A stretch of DNA of 64,000 bases from Bog-756 sp963829235 (GTDB lineage Bacteria > Actinomycetota > Acidimicrobiia > Acidimicrobiales > RAAP-2). A program made the position numbers and the translations under genes. This document shows positions 1 through 8,142 of this stretch, one piece after another (position 1 is the first letter of the stretch; the number at the start of each line of letters is the position of its first letter). The DNA lies in NCBI GenBank assembly GCA_963829235.1, contig CAWHIF010000010.1, positions 49,163 to 113,162 of the forward strand, given 5' to 3'. The notes under the pieces are model-generated. The model did no database searches and had not been told where the DNA came from. It was given only the letters and a program-made list of their open reading frames with translations.

Positions 1-443
1 AAGGCTACGGCGGGACCTGCGTCCGCGAGGAGACAGACCTCTGCCTCCGGGTGGCCCATGCCGGGTTCCGCCTCGTCTACACGCCCGACGCGGTCGTCGA
101 GCATCTCGCCGCGCCGTACGCCAAGGGCCGGCGGTTCGACCTGCGTTATGTCTACTGGGCCCAGAAGAACCACCTCATCGTGCTCATCCGCAACTTCGGG
201 CTCACCGAGCCCATCGTCCGGCGCTACCTGTCGACCTCGATCGGCGGTGCCGCGTCCTCCATCGGCGAGCGGATGTCGACGGCCAGGCAGCGCGCCACGG
301 GCCACGACCTCGCCGGGGCGCTCCGCGCCGCGGGCGGGGCCGTCCTCCGGGCCGGGGTGGTCGTGGCGGCGACGCTCTCGGGGGTCTGGGCCGGGGTGCG
401 GCTGGCCGGTGCCGACCGCCGGGCCCGCCGCCTCCGCCGCTGA
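1..443 (+). CDS. Glycosyltransferase family 2, C-terminal part (5' end outside window)
   Basis: The reading frame is open from the left edge (first full codon at 3) to the TGA at 441-443, giving about 146 residues. The start EETDLCLRVAHAGFRLVYTP matches the end of a family 2 glycosyltransferase catalytic domain: an acidic ED-type motif, then the LxLR segment, then a VVEHL strand. The last third, around LRAGVVVAATLSGVWAGVRL, is hydrophobic and may contact the membrane. Such enzymes move a sugar from a nucleotide donor onto a glycan or lipid. Convergent glycosyltransferase genes follow, so an envelope polysaccharide role is likely. The acceptor cannot be told. Confidence 0.8.
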   Translation, partial: GYGGTCVREETDLCLRVAHAGFRLVYTPDAVVEHLAAPYAKGRRFDLRYVYWAQKNHLIVLIRNFGLTEPIVRRYLSTSIGGAASSIGERMSTARQRATGHDLAGALRAAGGAVLRAGVVVAATLSGVWAGVRLAGADRRARRLRR

Positions 444-467
444 GCCCGCCGCCTCCGCCGCTGAGCC

Positions 468-1595
468 CTACAGGGCCGACCGGAAGGAAGCTTCGATCCC
501 GTCCACCATGCGGGCCAGCGTGAACTGCTCGAGCACCCGCGATCGGCACACGCCGGCCAGCTCGGGTTCGCGGTCCCGCCAGTGCATGAGGTCGCGCAAC
601 CCTTCCGCCAGCGCCTCTTCGTCCTCCTGTTCGAACAGGAAGCGCCGCAGGGGTCCGGACATGATCTCGGGAATGCCGCCGACCCGGGAGGCCAGCACCG
701 GTCGACCGGTGGAGAGCGCCTCGATGACCGTCCGGCCGAAGGACTCCGGTACCACCGACGGCACCACGGCCACGTCGGCGGCGTGGAGGGGAGTGACCAC
801 GTCGCGCTGTCCCGGCACGAATCGCACGCTGTCGGTGGCCATGGCCCGCAACTCCGCCTGATAGGCGGCGGCGTCGCGGTGGACGGTGGACGAGCCCATC
901 ACCACCAGCGCGCCCTCGCCGGGGCCCAGACCGAGTCGTCGCCACGCGTCGAGCAGGACGTGCACCCCCTTCTCGCGATCGAGGCGACCGACGCAGGTGA
1001 CGACGAAGAGATCCTCGCCGATGCCGAGCGCCTGTCGTGCCGCCGATCGCTCCTCGGCTCCGCCCAAGGGGTACTCGGCCGGATCGATGCCGTTGAAGAC
1101 CACGTCGACCTGGTCGGGGTCGAGTCCCATCGTGAGCCACTGGTCGGCAACGAACTGGGAGACCACGACGAACCGATCGACGTGACGCCGGAACCTGTCG
1201 ATCCGGCGCTCGCTGAGGCGGCCGTCGTACCCGTGCTCGTGGCACACGATCGGAGCGCCCACCACCTTCCCGGCCGGTATGGCCCAACCGGTGGACATCA
1301 TCCGGCTCCCGTAGATGAGGTCCGGCCTGTGGCGGATGGCGACCGCCGCCGCGGGGACCACCTTGGCCAACTGCTTGGGCCGTCCCCTCCGGCCGGTCGG
1401 GTACCAGTAGTCGACCTCGGGCACCTTGGTCACCGACTGGCAGAACCTGCGGTAGTCGGGGACGAGTGAGCCGGGCTCGCGATAGATGAGGTTGATCTGG
1501 TGGCCACGACGGGCGAGCTCGCGGCTCACCTGGTACACGTTCCACTCCACGCCACCCATGGGAACGGTGCTGTGGACGCTGGTCACCAACCTCAT
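468..1595 (-). CDS. Glycosyltransferase family 4
   Basis: This is a 375-residue GT-B retaining glycosyltransferase, full length for family GT4. The N-terminal half opens with HSTVPMGGVEWNVYQVSREL, the usual glycine-rich acceptor-domain loop (MGGVE). The C-terminal donor domain has the strand VTCVGRLDREKGVHVLLDAW and the signature PESFGRTVIEALSTGRPV, an EX7E motif that holds the donor nucleotide sugar. No membrane segments are seen, so it is probably cytosolic or peripheral. It lies 66 bp downstream of another GT4 gene on the same strand, and the pair is probably co-transcribed. Sugar specificity cannot be predicted. Confidence 0.9.
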   Translation of the reverse strand: MRLVTSVHSTVPMGGVEWNVYQVSRELARRGHQINLIYREPGSLVPDYRRFCQSVTKVPEVDYWYPTGRRGRPKQLAKVVPAAAVAIRHRPDLIYGSRMMSTGWAIPAGKVVGAPIVCHEHGYDGRLSERRIDRFRRHVDRFVVVSQFVADQWLTMGLDPDQVDVVFNGIDPAEYPLGGAEERSAARQALGIGEDLFVVTCVGRLDREKGVHVLLDAWRRLGLGPGEGALVVMGSSTVHRDAAAYQAELRAMATDSVRFVPGQRDVVTPLHAADVAVVPSVVPESFGRTVIEALSTGRPVLASRVGGIPEIMSGPLRRFLFEQEDEEALAEGLRDLMHWRDREPELAGVCRSRVLEQFTLARMVDGIEASFRSAL

Positions 1596-1661
1596 CGGGC
1601 GGTTCGTCCGAGATGGAAGGGCACGCGGCCCCGCGACGACCGCCCGGTCCGGGCGGTCGGG

Positions 1662-2711
1662 TCACGACCCACAGGACCTCCACACCGCGGCATGGGCGGC
1701 CACGCTGGCCTCCCAGGTGAAGGACTTCGCCCGCACCCGGCCACGCTCGATCATCGACCGGGTGTCGGGTCCACCCTCGAGGGCGGCCACCACCCCCTCG
1801 GCCAGATCGGGTCCGTCCGGCTCCACCAGGTACGCGGCATCGCCGCACACCTCGGGCAGTGAGCTGCGGGCCGCGGCCACGACGGGCACGCCCACGGCCA
1901 TGGCCTCGAGGGCGGGCAGGCCGAAGCCCTCGTAGGTCGAGGGGACGACGACGGCGGCTGACGCGGCCATCAACCCCTGCACGGTGGCATCGTCCACCCG
2001 CCCGAGGCGCACGGTTCCGGCCAGTGGGTCGAACAGTCGGTTCCGGCGGTCGTCCTCGGGGCCGATGAGGACCAGCGTGGCGTCCGGTCGGGCCGATCGG
2101 ACCCGCGGCCAGGCATCGGCCAGGCCGGCCAGGTTCTTGCGCTCCGTGCACCCGCCGGCGTGGACGACGAACGGCGGTCGGATGCCTCTGGCCTCGAGCT
2201 CCGCCTCGGGCAGCGGCGAGGCTCCGAAGAACCGGTCGTCGACCCCGTTGTGGATGGCCACGGGAGAGGCCACGCCGAGCCCCGAGGCGACCTCGTCCGC
2301 CGCGAATTGCGACGGGCAGATGACCACCGCCGCCCGCCGGGCGGTGATCACGGCGTCGGACGGCATCCGGCCCTCGTCGGGGAACCGGAACGGCACGATG
2401 TCGTGCACGGTCAGCACCTCGGGGCGCGGGGCCGGTGGCAGGCGCAGGTCCATCCGGTGGACGATCTCCTGGCCGCGGTAGATGACCCGCCCGGCGCCGC
2501 GCCGGAGCGCCGGAGAGGCACCGATGAGCAGCCGGGAGGGGATGCGCACCGTGCCCGGGAGTGGTGAGCGAAGGGTCCGCACCACGATCCGGTCGACCTT
2601 CCAGTCCGGTCCGAGCTCGGCCGATGCCCGCCGGCCGAGCTCGGATTCGTAGACCTGTTGGCCCATGGGCAGGCCCACGGCCAGGGTGGCGATGGCCAGT
2701 CGGGTCGTCAC
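1662..2711 (-). CDS. Glycosyltransferase family 4
   Basis: I place the start at the GTG at 2711 (VTTRLAIATLAVG). The frame stays open upstream, but that extension is a low-complexity shadow. The 349-residue protein has a GT-B fold pattern. VLTVHDIVPFRFPDE lies in the N domain, FVVHAGGCTERKNLAGLADA starts the donor domain, and STYEGFGLPALEAMAVGVPV carries the EX7E donor motif with SLPEV behind it. It resembles mannosyl- or rhamnosyl-type GT4 enzymes, though the substrate is unknown. It is the first gene of a two-gene minus-strand unit and is divergent from the PAP2 gene. Confidence 0.88.
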   Translation of the reverse strand: MTTRLAIATLAVGLPMGQQVYESELGRRASAELGPDWKVDRIVVRTLRSPLPGTVRIPSRLLIGASPALRRGAGRVIYRGQEIVHRMDLRLPPAPRPEVLTVHDIVPFRFPDEGRMPSDAVITARRAAVVICPSQFAADEVASGLGVASPVAIHNGVDDRFFGASPLPEAELEARGIRPPFVVHAGGCTERKNLAGLADAWPRVRSARPDATLVLIGPEDDRRNRLFDPLAGTVRLGRVDDATVQGLMAASAAVVVPSTYEGFGLPALEAMAVGVPVVAAARSSLPEVCGDAAYLVEPDGPDLAEGVVAALEGGPDTRSMIERGRVRAKSFTWEASVAAHAAVWRSCGS

Positions 2712-2877
2712 CGCGGGACCCTCGACGGCCGGGGTGGTGAGGTGCCCGGGGCCCTGGTCGGCACCGGTTCGGTGACGGTGTCGGGCCGAGCGGGGAAGAT
2801 GGGCAACGTTAGCGTTCCCCGGCCCGGTGCGGACACGGTCGAGTCCGGCCCGACAGGGTCGTGGGCGGAGGGAGGGG

Positions 2878-2883
2878 TAGGTT
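2878..2883 (+). promoter_or_regulatory. -10-like hexamer TAGGTT for a leaderless start
   Basis: TAGGTT ends 7 nt before the GTG at 2891. The TANNNT hexamer plus 6-8 nt plus start codon layout recurs at other genes in this window. A purine-rich stretch at 2868-2877 could instead act as a ribosome binding site, so this is tentative. Confidence 0.35.
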
Positions 2884-2890
2884 TGACGAG

Positions 2891-3634
2891 GTGGTGAGTC
2901 CACCCGACGCTGCCGACAGACCGGCGGCCCGCGGCGCTCCGGCCCATCCCCCGGGCGACCGGCGTGACCGCCTTCGTGGCTCACGGGACCGGCAGTCCGT
3001 CGTCGAGCTGGCCACCGGCGCGGCCCTGGTCGTGGTGGTGGCCGCCGTCGGCCTCGCCCTCGCCCATCGGACGGTGGCCGTACCGGTGGACCGGTGGATC
3101 CTGGAGCTGGTGCCGGCGGGCGGCGGCGGGTGGTTCACGCGGGTGACCTGGTTGCGCTATCCGGCGGTCACGCTGGCTGGTTCGGCCCTGGCCGCGGCCG
3201 TCGTCTTCCGCCGGGACCGCCTGCGGGCGGCCGCCTGCCTCGTCGGGCCGGCCGTGGCCCTGATCACCAGTGAGCTGTTGGTCAAGCCGGCGGTCGGCCG
3301 GACACTCGGTGGGGTGTACTCCTACCCGTCGGGTTCGACGGTCGGCGCCGCCGCCCTGGCCACGGCGGCGGTGATCGCCGCCCCGCCCCGCTGGCGCACG
3401 GCCACGGTGGTCGTCGCCGCGGTGTACTCGCTGTGGATGTCGGCGGCGGTGGTATCCCTGCACTGGCACTACCCGACCGACGCCCTGGCCGGCCTGGCCT
3501 ATGGCGTCGGTGTGGTACTGCTGGCCGACGGGTCGGCCGGGAGGGTCACCGTCCTCGTGGGCCGTGGACGGCGCCGTGGGGTCAGGTCGGCGGAGGAGGT
3601 TCGTCCGGAGCACCGGCCACCGGCCGACGGATGA
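2891..3634 (+). CDS. PAP2-superfamily membrane protein with degenerate active site
   Basis: The protein is about 247 residues, with several hydrophobic helices and a PAP2-like core. The pieces are a KPAVGRTL segment where KX6RP is expected, YPSGS where PSGH is expected, and SLHWHYPTDALAG where SRX5HX3D is expected. The final HYPTD is intact. The histidine of PSGH is serine, the arginine of the third motif is valine, and RP is missing. It may have lost phosphatase activity or belong to a divergent PAP2 branch. The GTG at 2891 follows a TANNNT hexamer; the GTG at 2894 is an alternative. The 3' end overlaps the convergent gene by 53 bp. Confidence 0.75.
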   Translation: MVSPPDAADRPAARGAPAHPPGDRRDRLRGSRDRQSVVELATGAALVVVVAAVGLALAHRTVAVPVDRWILELVPAGGGGWFTRVTWLRYPAVTLAGSALAAAVVFRRDRLRAAACLVGPAVALITSELLVKPAVGRTLGGVYSYPSGSTVGAAALATAAVIAAPPRWRTATVVVAAVYSLWMSAAVVSLHWHYPTDALAGLAYGVGVVLLADGSAGRVTVLVGRGRRRGVRSAEEVRPEHRPPADG

Positions 3635-4025
3635 TGGCCACGGTGGCCTCCGGGCTGTCCGGGTCGAAGTGGAGGTCGATGGGCTTGTCCTGGTCGTCCG
3701 GATCGTCCCGTGACTCGATCACGAACGGCACTTCTTTCCTCTGGGGCTGGAGGGCCTCTTTGAGCCCGACGGCGATGCCGGTCATGACCGCACCGGTGGC
3801 CGAGCGCTTCATCCAGTTGCTGAACCGGAGTGGGTCCCTACCCCCGTCGAGCTCGCCGGCGTCGTCCGCGGGTACCGCGGCGGCACCGTCGTGGGCCGCC
3901 GGTGCGGGTGCGTCGCCCGGCGCCCTCGGGCCGGAATCGGCGATCGGAGGGCCCGGCCGTTCAGCGGGGTCGAGCCGCTCGTCGTCGACCGGATCAGGCC
4001 TCGGGCTGGACTCCACGCAGTCCAC
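3582..4025 (-). CDS. Conserved hypothetical protein
   Basis: This 147-residue protein starts at a GTG. Residues 1-65 are acidic and proline-rich, probably disordered. The centre, FSNWMKRSATGAVMTGIAVG, is amphipathic to hydrophobic, and an acidic tail follows (DDPDDQDKPIDLHFDPDSPE). The central motif followed by a LKEAL stretch looks like a small protein family of Acidimicrobiia, by recollection rather than by search. No function can be assigned. It is convergent with the PAP2 gene, with overlapping 3' ends. Confidence 0.6.
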   Translation of the reverse strand: MDCVESSPRPDPVDDERLDPAERPGPPIADSGPRAPGDAPAPAAHDGAAAVPADDAGELDGGRDPLRFSNWMKRSATGAVMTGIAVGLKEALQPQRKEVPFVIESRDDPDDQDKPIDLHFDPDSPEATVAIIRRPVAGAPDEPPPPT

Positions 4026-4137
4026 GGTAGCGCCCGGGGCCGGTCGGCACGCCGGGAGATGGCGACGGGTGCCGACGGCGGGTCCCGGGCCCGGGGTGGC
4101 GGGTCCCCGGCCCGAACCGCGGACAGGCCCGGTACCG

Positions 4138-4143
4138 TAGGAT
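4138..4143 (+). promoter_or_regulatory. -10-like hexamer TAGGAT upstream of the DtxR-type gene
   Basis: TAGGAT ends 7 nt before the GTG at 4151 and no Shine-Dalgarno lies between, as expected for a leaderless mRNA. A second hexamer, TACCGT, sits at 4133-4138. Confidence 0.45.
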
Positions 4144-4150
4144 CGACCGC

Positions 4151-4810
4151 GTGCTGGACCGCTTCCATCCGCCCGTCGAGGAGTACCTGGAGACCATCTT
4201 CGCCCTCGAGGAGGAGGGGATCCCGGTGATCCAGGCCCGCCTGGCCGAACGTCTGGGCAAGGCGGCCCCCTCGGTGTCGGAGATGCTCGACCGCCTCGAG
4301 GCCGACGATCTCATCGTGCGCAGCTCGCGTCAGATCACCATGACCGCGAAGGGCGCCGCCCTGGCCCAGGGCGTCGTGCGCAAGCACCGCCTGGCCGAGC
4401 GCCTGCTGGTGGACATCATCGGGCTCGACTGGGACAAGGCCCACCTCGAAGCCGGACGCTGGGAGCATGTGATCTCCGACGACGTCGAGGATCGGCTGGT
4501 CGTGCTCCTCGGCAATCCGACCACCTGTCCGCACGGCAATCCCATCCCCGGCGTCGAACCGGTCGGTCCCGAACAGCGCCGGCTGGCCGAGGCCCAGCCC
4601 GGGGACAAGATCCGCCTCGAACGCATCACCGAGAGCGTGGAGCACGACTCGGCCTCGCTGTCCTATCTCGGGGACCACGGCCTGACCCCGGGAACAACCG
4701 CGCTCATCCAGGCCCGGGCCCCGGACGGCACCCTGACCCTGGAGGTCGGAGGGGCCACCATCGCCCTCGGGCCGGCCATGACCCAGCGGATGTTCGTGGC
4801 CACGGCCTGA
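4151..4810 (+). CDS. DtxR/MntR-family metal-dependent transcriptional regulator
   Basis: The 219-residue protein has an N-terminal winged helix (PVIQARLAERLGKAAPSVSE), a central dimer and metal domain, and a C-terminal SH3-like/FeoA-type domain from about residue 145 (PGDKIRLERI to the end). It aligns with DtxR without gaps across the metal region. H79, E105 and H106 are kept, but DtxR Cys102 is Gly102 (EAGRWEHV) and Met10 is Glu10. It also has a TTCPHGNPIPG loop. These changes suggest a metal preference other than the classical Fe site, perhaps Mn. It is expected to repress uptake genes when metal is bound. The gene is monocistronic. Confidence 0.88.
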   Translation: MLDRFHPPVEEYLETIFALEEEGIPVIQARLAERLGKAAPSVSEMLDRLEADDLIVRSSRQITMTAKGAALAQGVVRKHRLAERLLVDIIGLDWDKAHLEAGRWEHVISDDVEDRLVVLLGNPTTCPHGNPIPGVEPVGPEQRRLAEAQPGDKIRLERITESVEHDSASLSYLGDHGLTPGTTALIQARAPDGTLTLEVGGATIALGPAMTQRMFVATA

Positions 4811-4876
4811 CCCGGTCCCCGCCGGCGCCGGACCCGGGGAAATGCGAGCCGATGGCCTATGACAGTCCGGAACGGT

Positions 4877-4903
4877 TCAGCACTCACTAGAGTGGAGTGC
4901 CAA
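4877..4903 (+). promoter_or_regulatory. CIRCE operator (HrcA binding site)
   Basis: TCAGCACTC, nine spacer bases and GAGTGCCAA form an inverted repeat that matches the CIRCE consensus TTAGCACTC-N9-GAGTGCTAA at 16 of 18 positions. It lies 65 bp upstream of the hrcA start, so HrcA should repress its own operon. This is the expected autoregulation of class I heat-shock genes. Confidence 0.9.
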
Positions 4904-4968
4904 CACGGGGCGCCTCTGATTCCGACCGGACCCGCCGGCCGGGGCTTCGATCCCCACACCGGACACCC

Positions 4969-6033
4969 ATGGGAACCACCGACAACAGCCGAACCGATGA
5001 GGGTGCCACCGGCGCCGGTGAGCTCGACGCCCGCAAGGCGGCCATCCTCAACGCCGTCGTCACCGAGTACATCGGCTCGGCCCAGCCGGTGGGATCGCAG
5101 CACGTGGTGGACGCCCCCGGGGTCAGCGTGTCGTCGGCCACGGTGCGCTCGGACATGGCCCTGCTCGAACGCGAGGGCTTTCTGACCCAGCCCCACACCA
5201 GCGCGGGTCGGATCCCGACCGACAAGGGGTACCGGTTCTTCGTCGACCACCTGGCCGGCACGGGCTCGCTGGACCCGAACGGACGTCAACAGGTCCGGCA
5301 GTTCTTCAAGCACGCCCACGGCGAGATCGAGATGATGCTCGAGCGGACCTCCGGGCTCCTGGCCGATCTGACCGACTGCACGGCGATGGTGGTGGGGCCA
5401 TCGCACGAGTCGGCCGCCATCCGCTCGGTGCAGCTCGTGGGGCTGGGCCCGCGGGTGGCTCTCCTGGTCGTCGTGTTGGCCGACGGGGCGGTCCAGAAGC
5501 AGTCCGTCGAGTTCGCCGACGAGGTCGACGACGCCGCGCTCGCCGCCGCCGCCGCCCGTCTGGCCGCCCATTCGCTCGGCGTCCCACTGACCAAGGTGGG
5601 CCCGAGGGCGGCCGGCACCGGCGACCCGACGACCGACGCGGTGGTGGCGGTGGGGCTGAAGGCCCTGCGCACCCTCGGGACCTCCGAGGGAGGCGATCAA
5701 CTCTTCGTCGGCGGCTCGTCCCGCATGGTCGAGGCCTTCGACGCGGTGGAGACGGTGCGCTCGGTGCTGAGCATCCTCGAGCAGCAACTCGTCGTGGTCA
5801 CGCTGCTGCGCGACATCCTCGACACCGGGCTGTCGGTGGCCATCGGCACCGAGCACGGCATGGAGCCACTGGCGTCGTGTGCCATCGTGGTGATGCCGGT
5901 ATCGGTCGACGGGATGGAGCGCGGCACCATCGGGCTGCTCGGCCCCACCCGCATGAACTACCCGCTGGCCCTGGCCGCCGCCCGCGTGGTGGGCGACCGG
6001 CTGGGCCAACGACTGAGCGAGGCAGGTCGATGA
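4969..6033 (+). CDS. hrcA: Heat-inducible transcription repressor HrcA
   Basis: The start is the ATG at 4969 (MGTTDNSR), downstream of the CIRCE element. The frame is open further upstream but runs through the operator. The 354-residue protein has a winged helix at about 20-95, with the family signature SSATVRSDMALLEREGFL then QPHTSAGRIPTDKGYRFFVD. A GAF-like dimerization domain follows, with LLVVVLADGAVQKQ, and the end reads GTIGLLGPTRMNYPLA as in other HrcA proteins. It represses chaperone genes by binding CIRCE and is tuned by GroEL in known systems. It is the first gene of a hrcA-dnaJ-rsmE operon, with dnaJ 19 bp downstream. Confidence 0.95.
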   Translation: MGTTDNSRTDEGATGAGELDARKAAILNAVVTEYIGSAQPVGSQHVVDAPGVSVSSATVRSDMALLEREGFLTQPHTSAGRIPTDKGYRFFVDHLAGTGSLDPNGRQQVRQFFKHAHGEIEMMLERTSGLLADLTDCTAMVVGPSHESAAIRSVQLVGLGPRVALLVVVLADGAVQKQSVEFADEVDDAALAAAAARLAAHSLGVPLTKVGPRAAGTGDPTTDAVVAVGLKALRTLGTSEGGDQLFVGGSSRMVEAFDAVETVRSVLSILEQQLVVVTLLRDILDTGLSVAIGTEHGMEPLASCAIVVMPVSVDGMERGTIGLLGPTRMNYPLALAAARVVGDRLGQRLSEAGR

Positions 6034-6052
6034 CCCCCCGGAGCCTCGGACG

Positions 6053-7195
6053 GTGACCGACGCCAACCTCTACGAGGTCCTCGGTGTCCACCGCGACGCC
6101 TCCGACGAGGAGCTCAAGCGGGCCTATCGGGCCAAGGCCCGCGAGTTCCATCCCGACGCCAACCAGGACGACGACGCCAGCGCCGAACGGTTCAAGGAGG
6201 TCAGCCTGGCCTACGAGGTCCTGAAGGACCCCGAGCGCCGTGCCCGCTACGACCGGTACGGGGCCGAGGGCATCTTCGGTCCTGGTGCCGGCGGGGGGGC
6301 CCCGGGCGACCCGTTCGCCGGCGGCCTGGGCGACCTGTTCGACGCGTTCTTCAACGGGATGGGCGGAGCCCCGGGCGGCGGGCGGGGCCGACGGACCGGG
6401 CCGATGCCGGGTCCCGACGCCGAGATGGTCCTGCGCCTGTCCTTCAAGGAGGCCGTCTTCGGCGTGGCCCGCCAGGTGGAGGTCGAGACACCCGTCCACT
6501 GCGACACGTGTGAGGGTTCCGGGGCCCGGCCGGGCACGGCCGCGGTCCGCTGCCCCGAGTGCCAGGGAGCGGGCGAGCTGCGCCGGATGCGCCAGTCGAT
6601 CCTTGGTCAGGTGATCACCGCCGTCCCCTGCCAGCACTGCCAGGGCACCGGCCAGTTCATCGAGCAACCGTGTGCCGACTGCGGGGGCGAGGGGCGGCGC
6701 CGCGAACAACGGACGCTGACCGTCGACATCCCCGCCGGGGTGGACGAGGGCTCGACCCTCCGCCTGTCCGGCCACGGACCGGCGGGGTTCCGGGGCGGAC
6801 CCAACGGTGCCCTCTTCGTCCATGTGTCGGTGACCCCCGATCCGGCCTTCGAGCGCTCGGGCGTGGATCTCCACGCATCGGTGCGGGTCCCGGTGGCGCT
6901 CGCTGCGCTGGGGGGAAGCGTCGCCTTCGAGACGCTGGAGGACACACGGGACCTGCCCATCGCGGCCGGCACGCAGTCCGGGACGGTGATCCCCCTGAAG
7001 GGGATGGGCGTGCCCAAGCTGCGGGGTCGGGGTCGTGGCGATCTCTTCGTCCACGTCCAGGTGGACACCCCGACCGACCTCGACGATCGGCAGCGGGAGC
7101 TCCTGGCCGCCCTGGCCGAGGCCCGCGGCGAGGACCTGGGCTCGGCGCCGCACGGCGAGGGGATCTTCTCGAAGCTGCGTTCGGCCCTGAGCTGA
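6053..7195 (+). CDS. dnaJ: Chaperone protein DnaJ
   Basis: This 380-residue type I J-protein starts at GTG. The J domain covers residues 1-70 with HPD inside AREFHPDANQD. A Gly/Phe-rich linker follows, then four CXXCXGXG zinc repeats (CDTCEGSG, CPECQGAG, CQHCQGTG, CADCGGEG) and the C-terminal substrate-binding beta domains. It stimulates the DnaK ATPase and hands over unfolded clients in the cytosol. Coupling to hrcA places it under CIRCE control. dnaK is not in the window. Confidence 0.96.
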   Translation: MTDANLYEVLGVHRDASDEELKRAYRAKAREFHPDANQDDDASAERFKEVSLAYEVLKDPERRARYDRYGAEGIFGPGAGGGAPGDPFAGGLGDLFDAFFNGMGGAPGGGRGRRTGPMPGPDAEMVLRLSFKEAVFGVARQVEVETPVHCDTCEGSGARPGTAAVRCPECQGAGELRRMRQSILGQVITAVPCQHCQGTGQFIEQPCADCGGEGRRREQRTLTVDIPAGVDEGSTLRLSGHGPAGFRGGPNGALFVHVSVTPDPAFERSGVDLHASVRVPVALAALGGSVAFETLEDTRDLPIAAGTQSGTVIPLKGMGVPKLRGRGRGDLFVHVQVDTPTDLDDRQRELLAALAEARGEDLGSAPHGEGIFSKLRSALS

Positions 7196-7197
7196 CC

Positions 7198-8001
7198 ATG
7201 GCGGCCGGGGTTGCGGCGGGCGCCGCCGGTGCCCGCCCCGATCCGATTCTCGTGTCGGCCAAGGCCATGGTCTTCGTGGACGACCCGACTGCGCCCGCGC
7301 CCACCCGGGACGACGCCCGTCATCTGCTCGACGTCTTGAGGCTGCGGCCCGGCGAGGCGGTGGTGGCGTGCGACGGTGCCGGATCCTGGGTCCCCTGCCG
7401 GGTGTCGGGGGCGTCGGGCACCCGGGGCTCCCCCGACCCGGCCACCGTCCTCGTCGCCGACGGTCCTGTGACCACCGAGGAGAGGCCCGAACCGGTCATC
7501 ACGGTGGCATTCGTGCCGGCCAAGGGGGACAGGCCCGAATGGGTCGTCCAGAAGCTGACCGAGCTCGGCGTGGACCGGATCGTCCCCATCCAGTCCCGCC
7601 GATCGGTGGTGCGCTGGGAGCGCGACCGGGCCGACCGGGCCGTCGAACGGCTGCGCCGGGTGTCCAGGGAGGCGGCAGCCCAGTGCCGGCGGGCGTGGTT
7701 GCCGGAGGTGACCGGCGTCACGACCATGGAGGCCATGACCGGACAGACCGGGCCGCCGCCGTCTCTCGCCCACCCGGGCGGAGCGCCGCCCTCGCTGAGC
7801 CACCCGGTCATCGCCATCGGGCCCGAAGGGGGGTGGGACGATGACGAGCTGGCCCGCTCGGGGGGGACCGTGGGGCTGGGGCCGACCGTGCTCAGGGCCG
7901 AGACCGCGGCGCTCGTGGCAGGCACGATCCTGTGCGGTCTTCGCAGCGGAGTCATCGCGACCCTTGCGCAACCACGCTCCGTGAGCAAAACTACTACTTA
8001 G
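7198..8001 (+). CDS. rsmE: 16S rRNA (uracil-1498-N3)-methyltransferase RsmE
   Basis: The 267-residue protein starts at the ATG two bases after the dnaJ stop. An N-terminal PUA-like domain (HLLDVLRLRPGEAVVACDG) is followed by a SPOUT knot domain: ITVAFVPAKGDRPEWVVQKL, then ELGVDRIVPIQSRRSV, the SAM-binding IAIGPEGGWDDDEL and the closing VLRAETAALVAGTI. It methylates U1498 of 16S rRNA in the 30S subunit. Its place after dnaJ is a common actinobacterial arrangement. The N-terminus before residue 15 is Ala/Gly-rich, so a later start is possible. Confidence 0.92.
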   Translation: MAAGVAAGAAGARPDPILVSAKAMVFVDDPTAPAPTRDDARHLLDVLRLRPGEAVVACDGAGSWVPCRVSGASGTRGSPDPATVLVADGPVTTEERPEPVITVAFVPAKGDRPEWVVQKLTELGVDRIVPIQSRRSVVRWERDRADRAVERLRRVSREAAAQCRRAWLPEVTGVTTMEAMTGQTGPPPSLAHPGGAPPSLSHPVIAIGPEGGWDDDELARSGGTVGLGPTVLRAETAALVAGTILCGLRSGVIATLAQPRSVSKTTT

Positions 8002-8142
8002 AGAGGCAGGGGCTCCTGTTGAGGAGAACGATCGTGCGCCACGGAAACGTACGTGTCGGATCGCTCGTATCGAACATGTGCCCGTCACTGTTAGAGGACC
8101 GGAGCTCAGGGGCGATCGGTACAGAGTTCACCGGAGGTGCGC

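Noticed and set aside
202..2151. Long minus-strand frame over the glycosyltransferase genes
   Set aside because: It is an Arg/Gly/Pro-rich shadow frame of high-GC DNA that overlaps two clear GT genes and has no family pattern.
4663..6066. 467-codon minus-strand frame over hrcA
   Set aside because: Shadow of hrcA, low-complexity His/Gly/Arg composition, no start signal; hrcA is certain.
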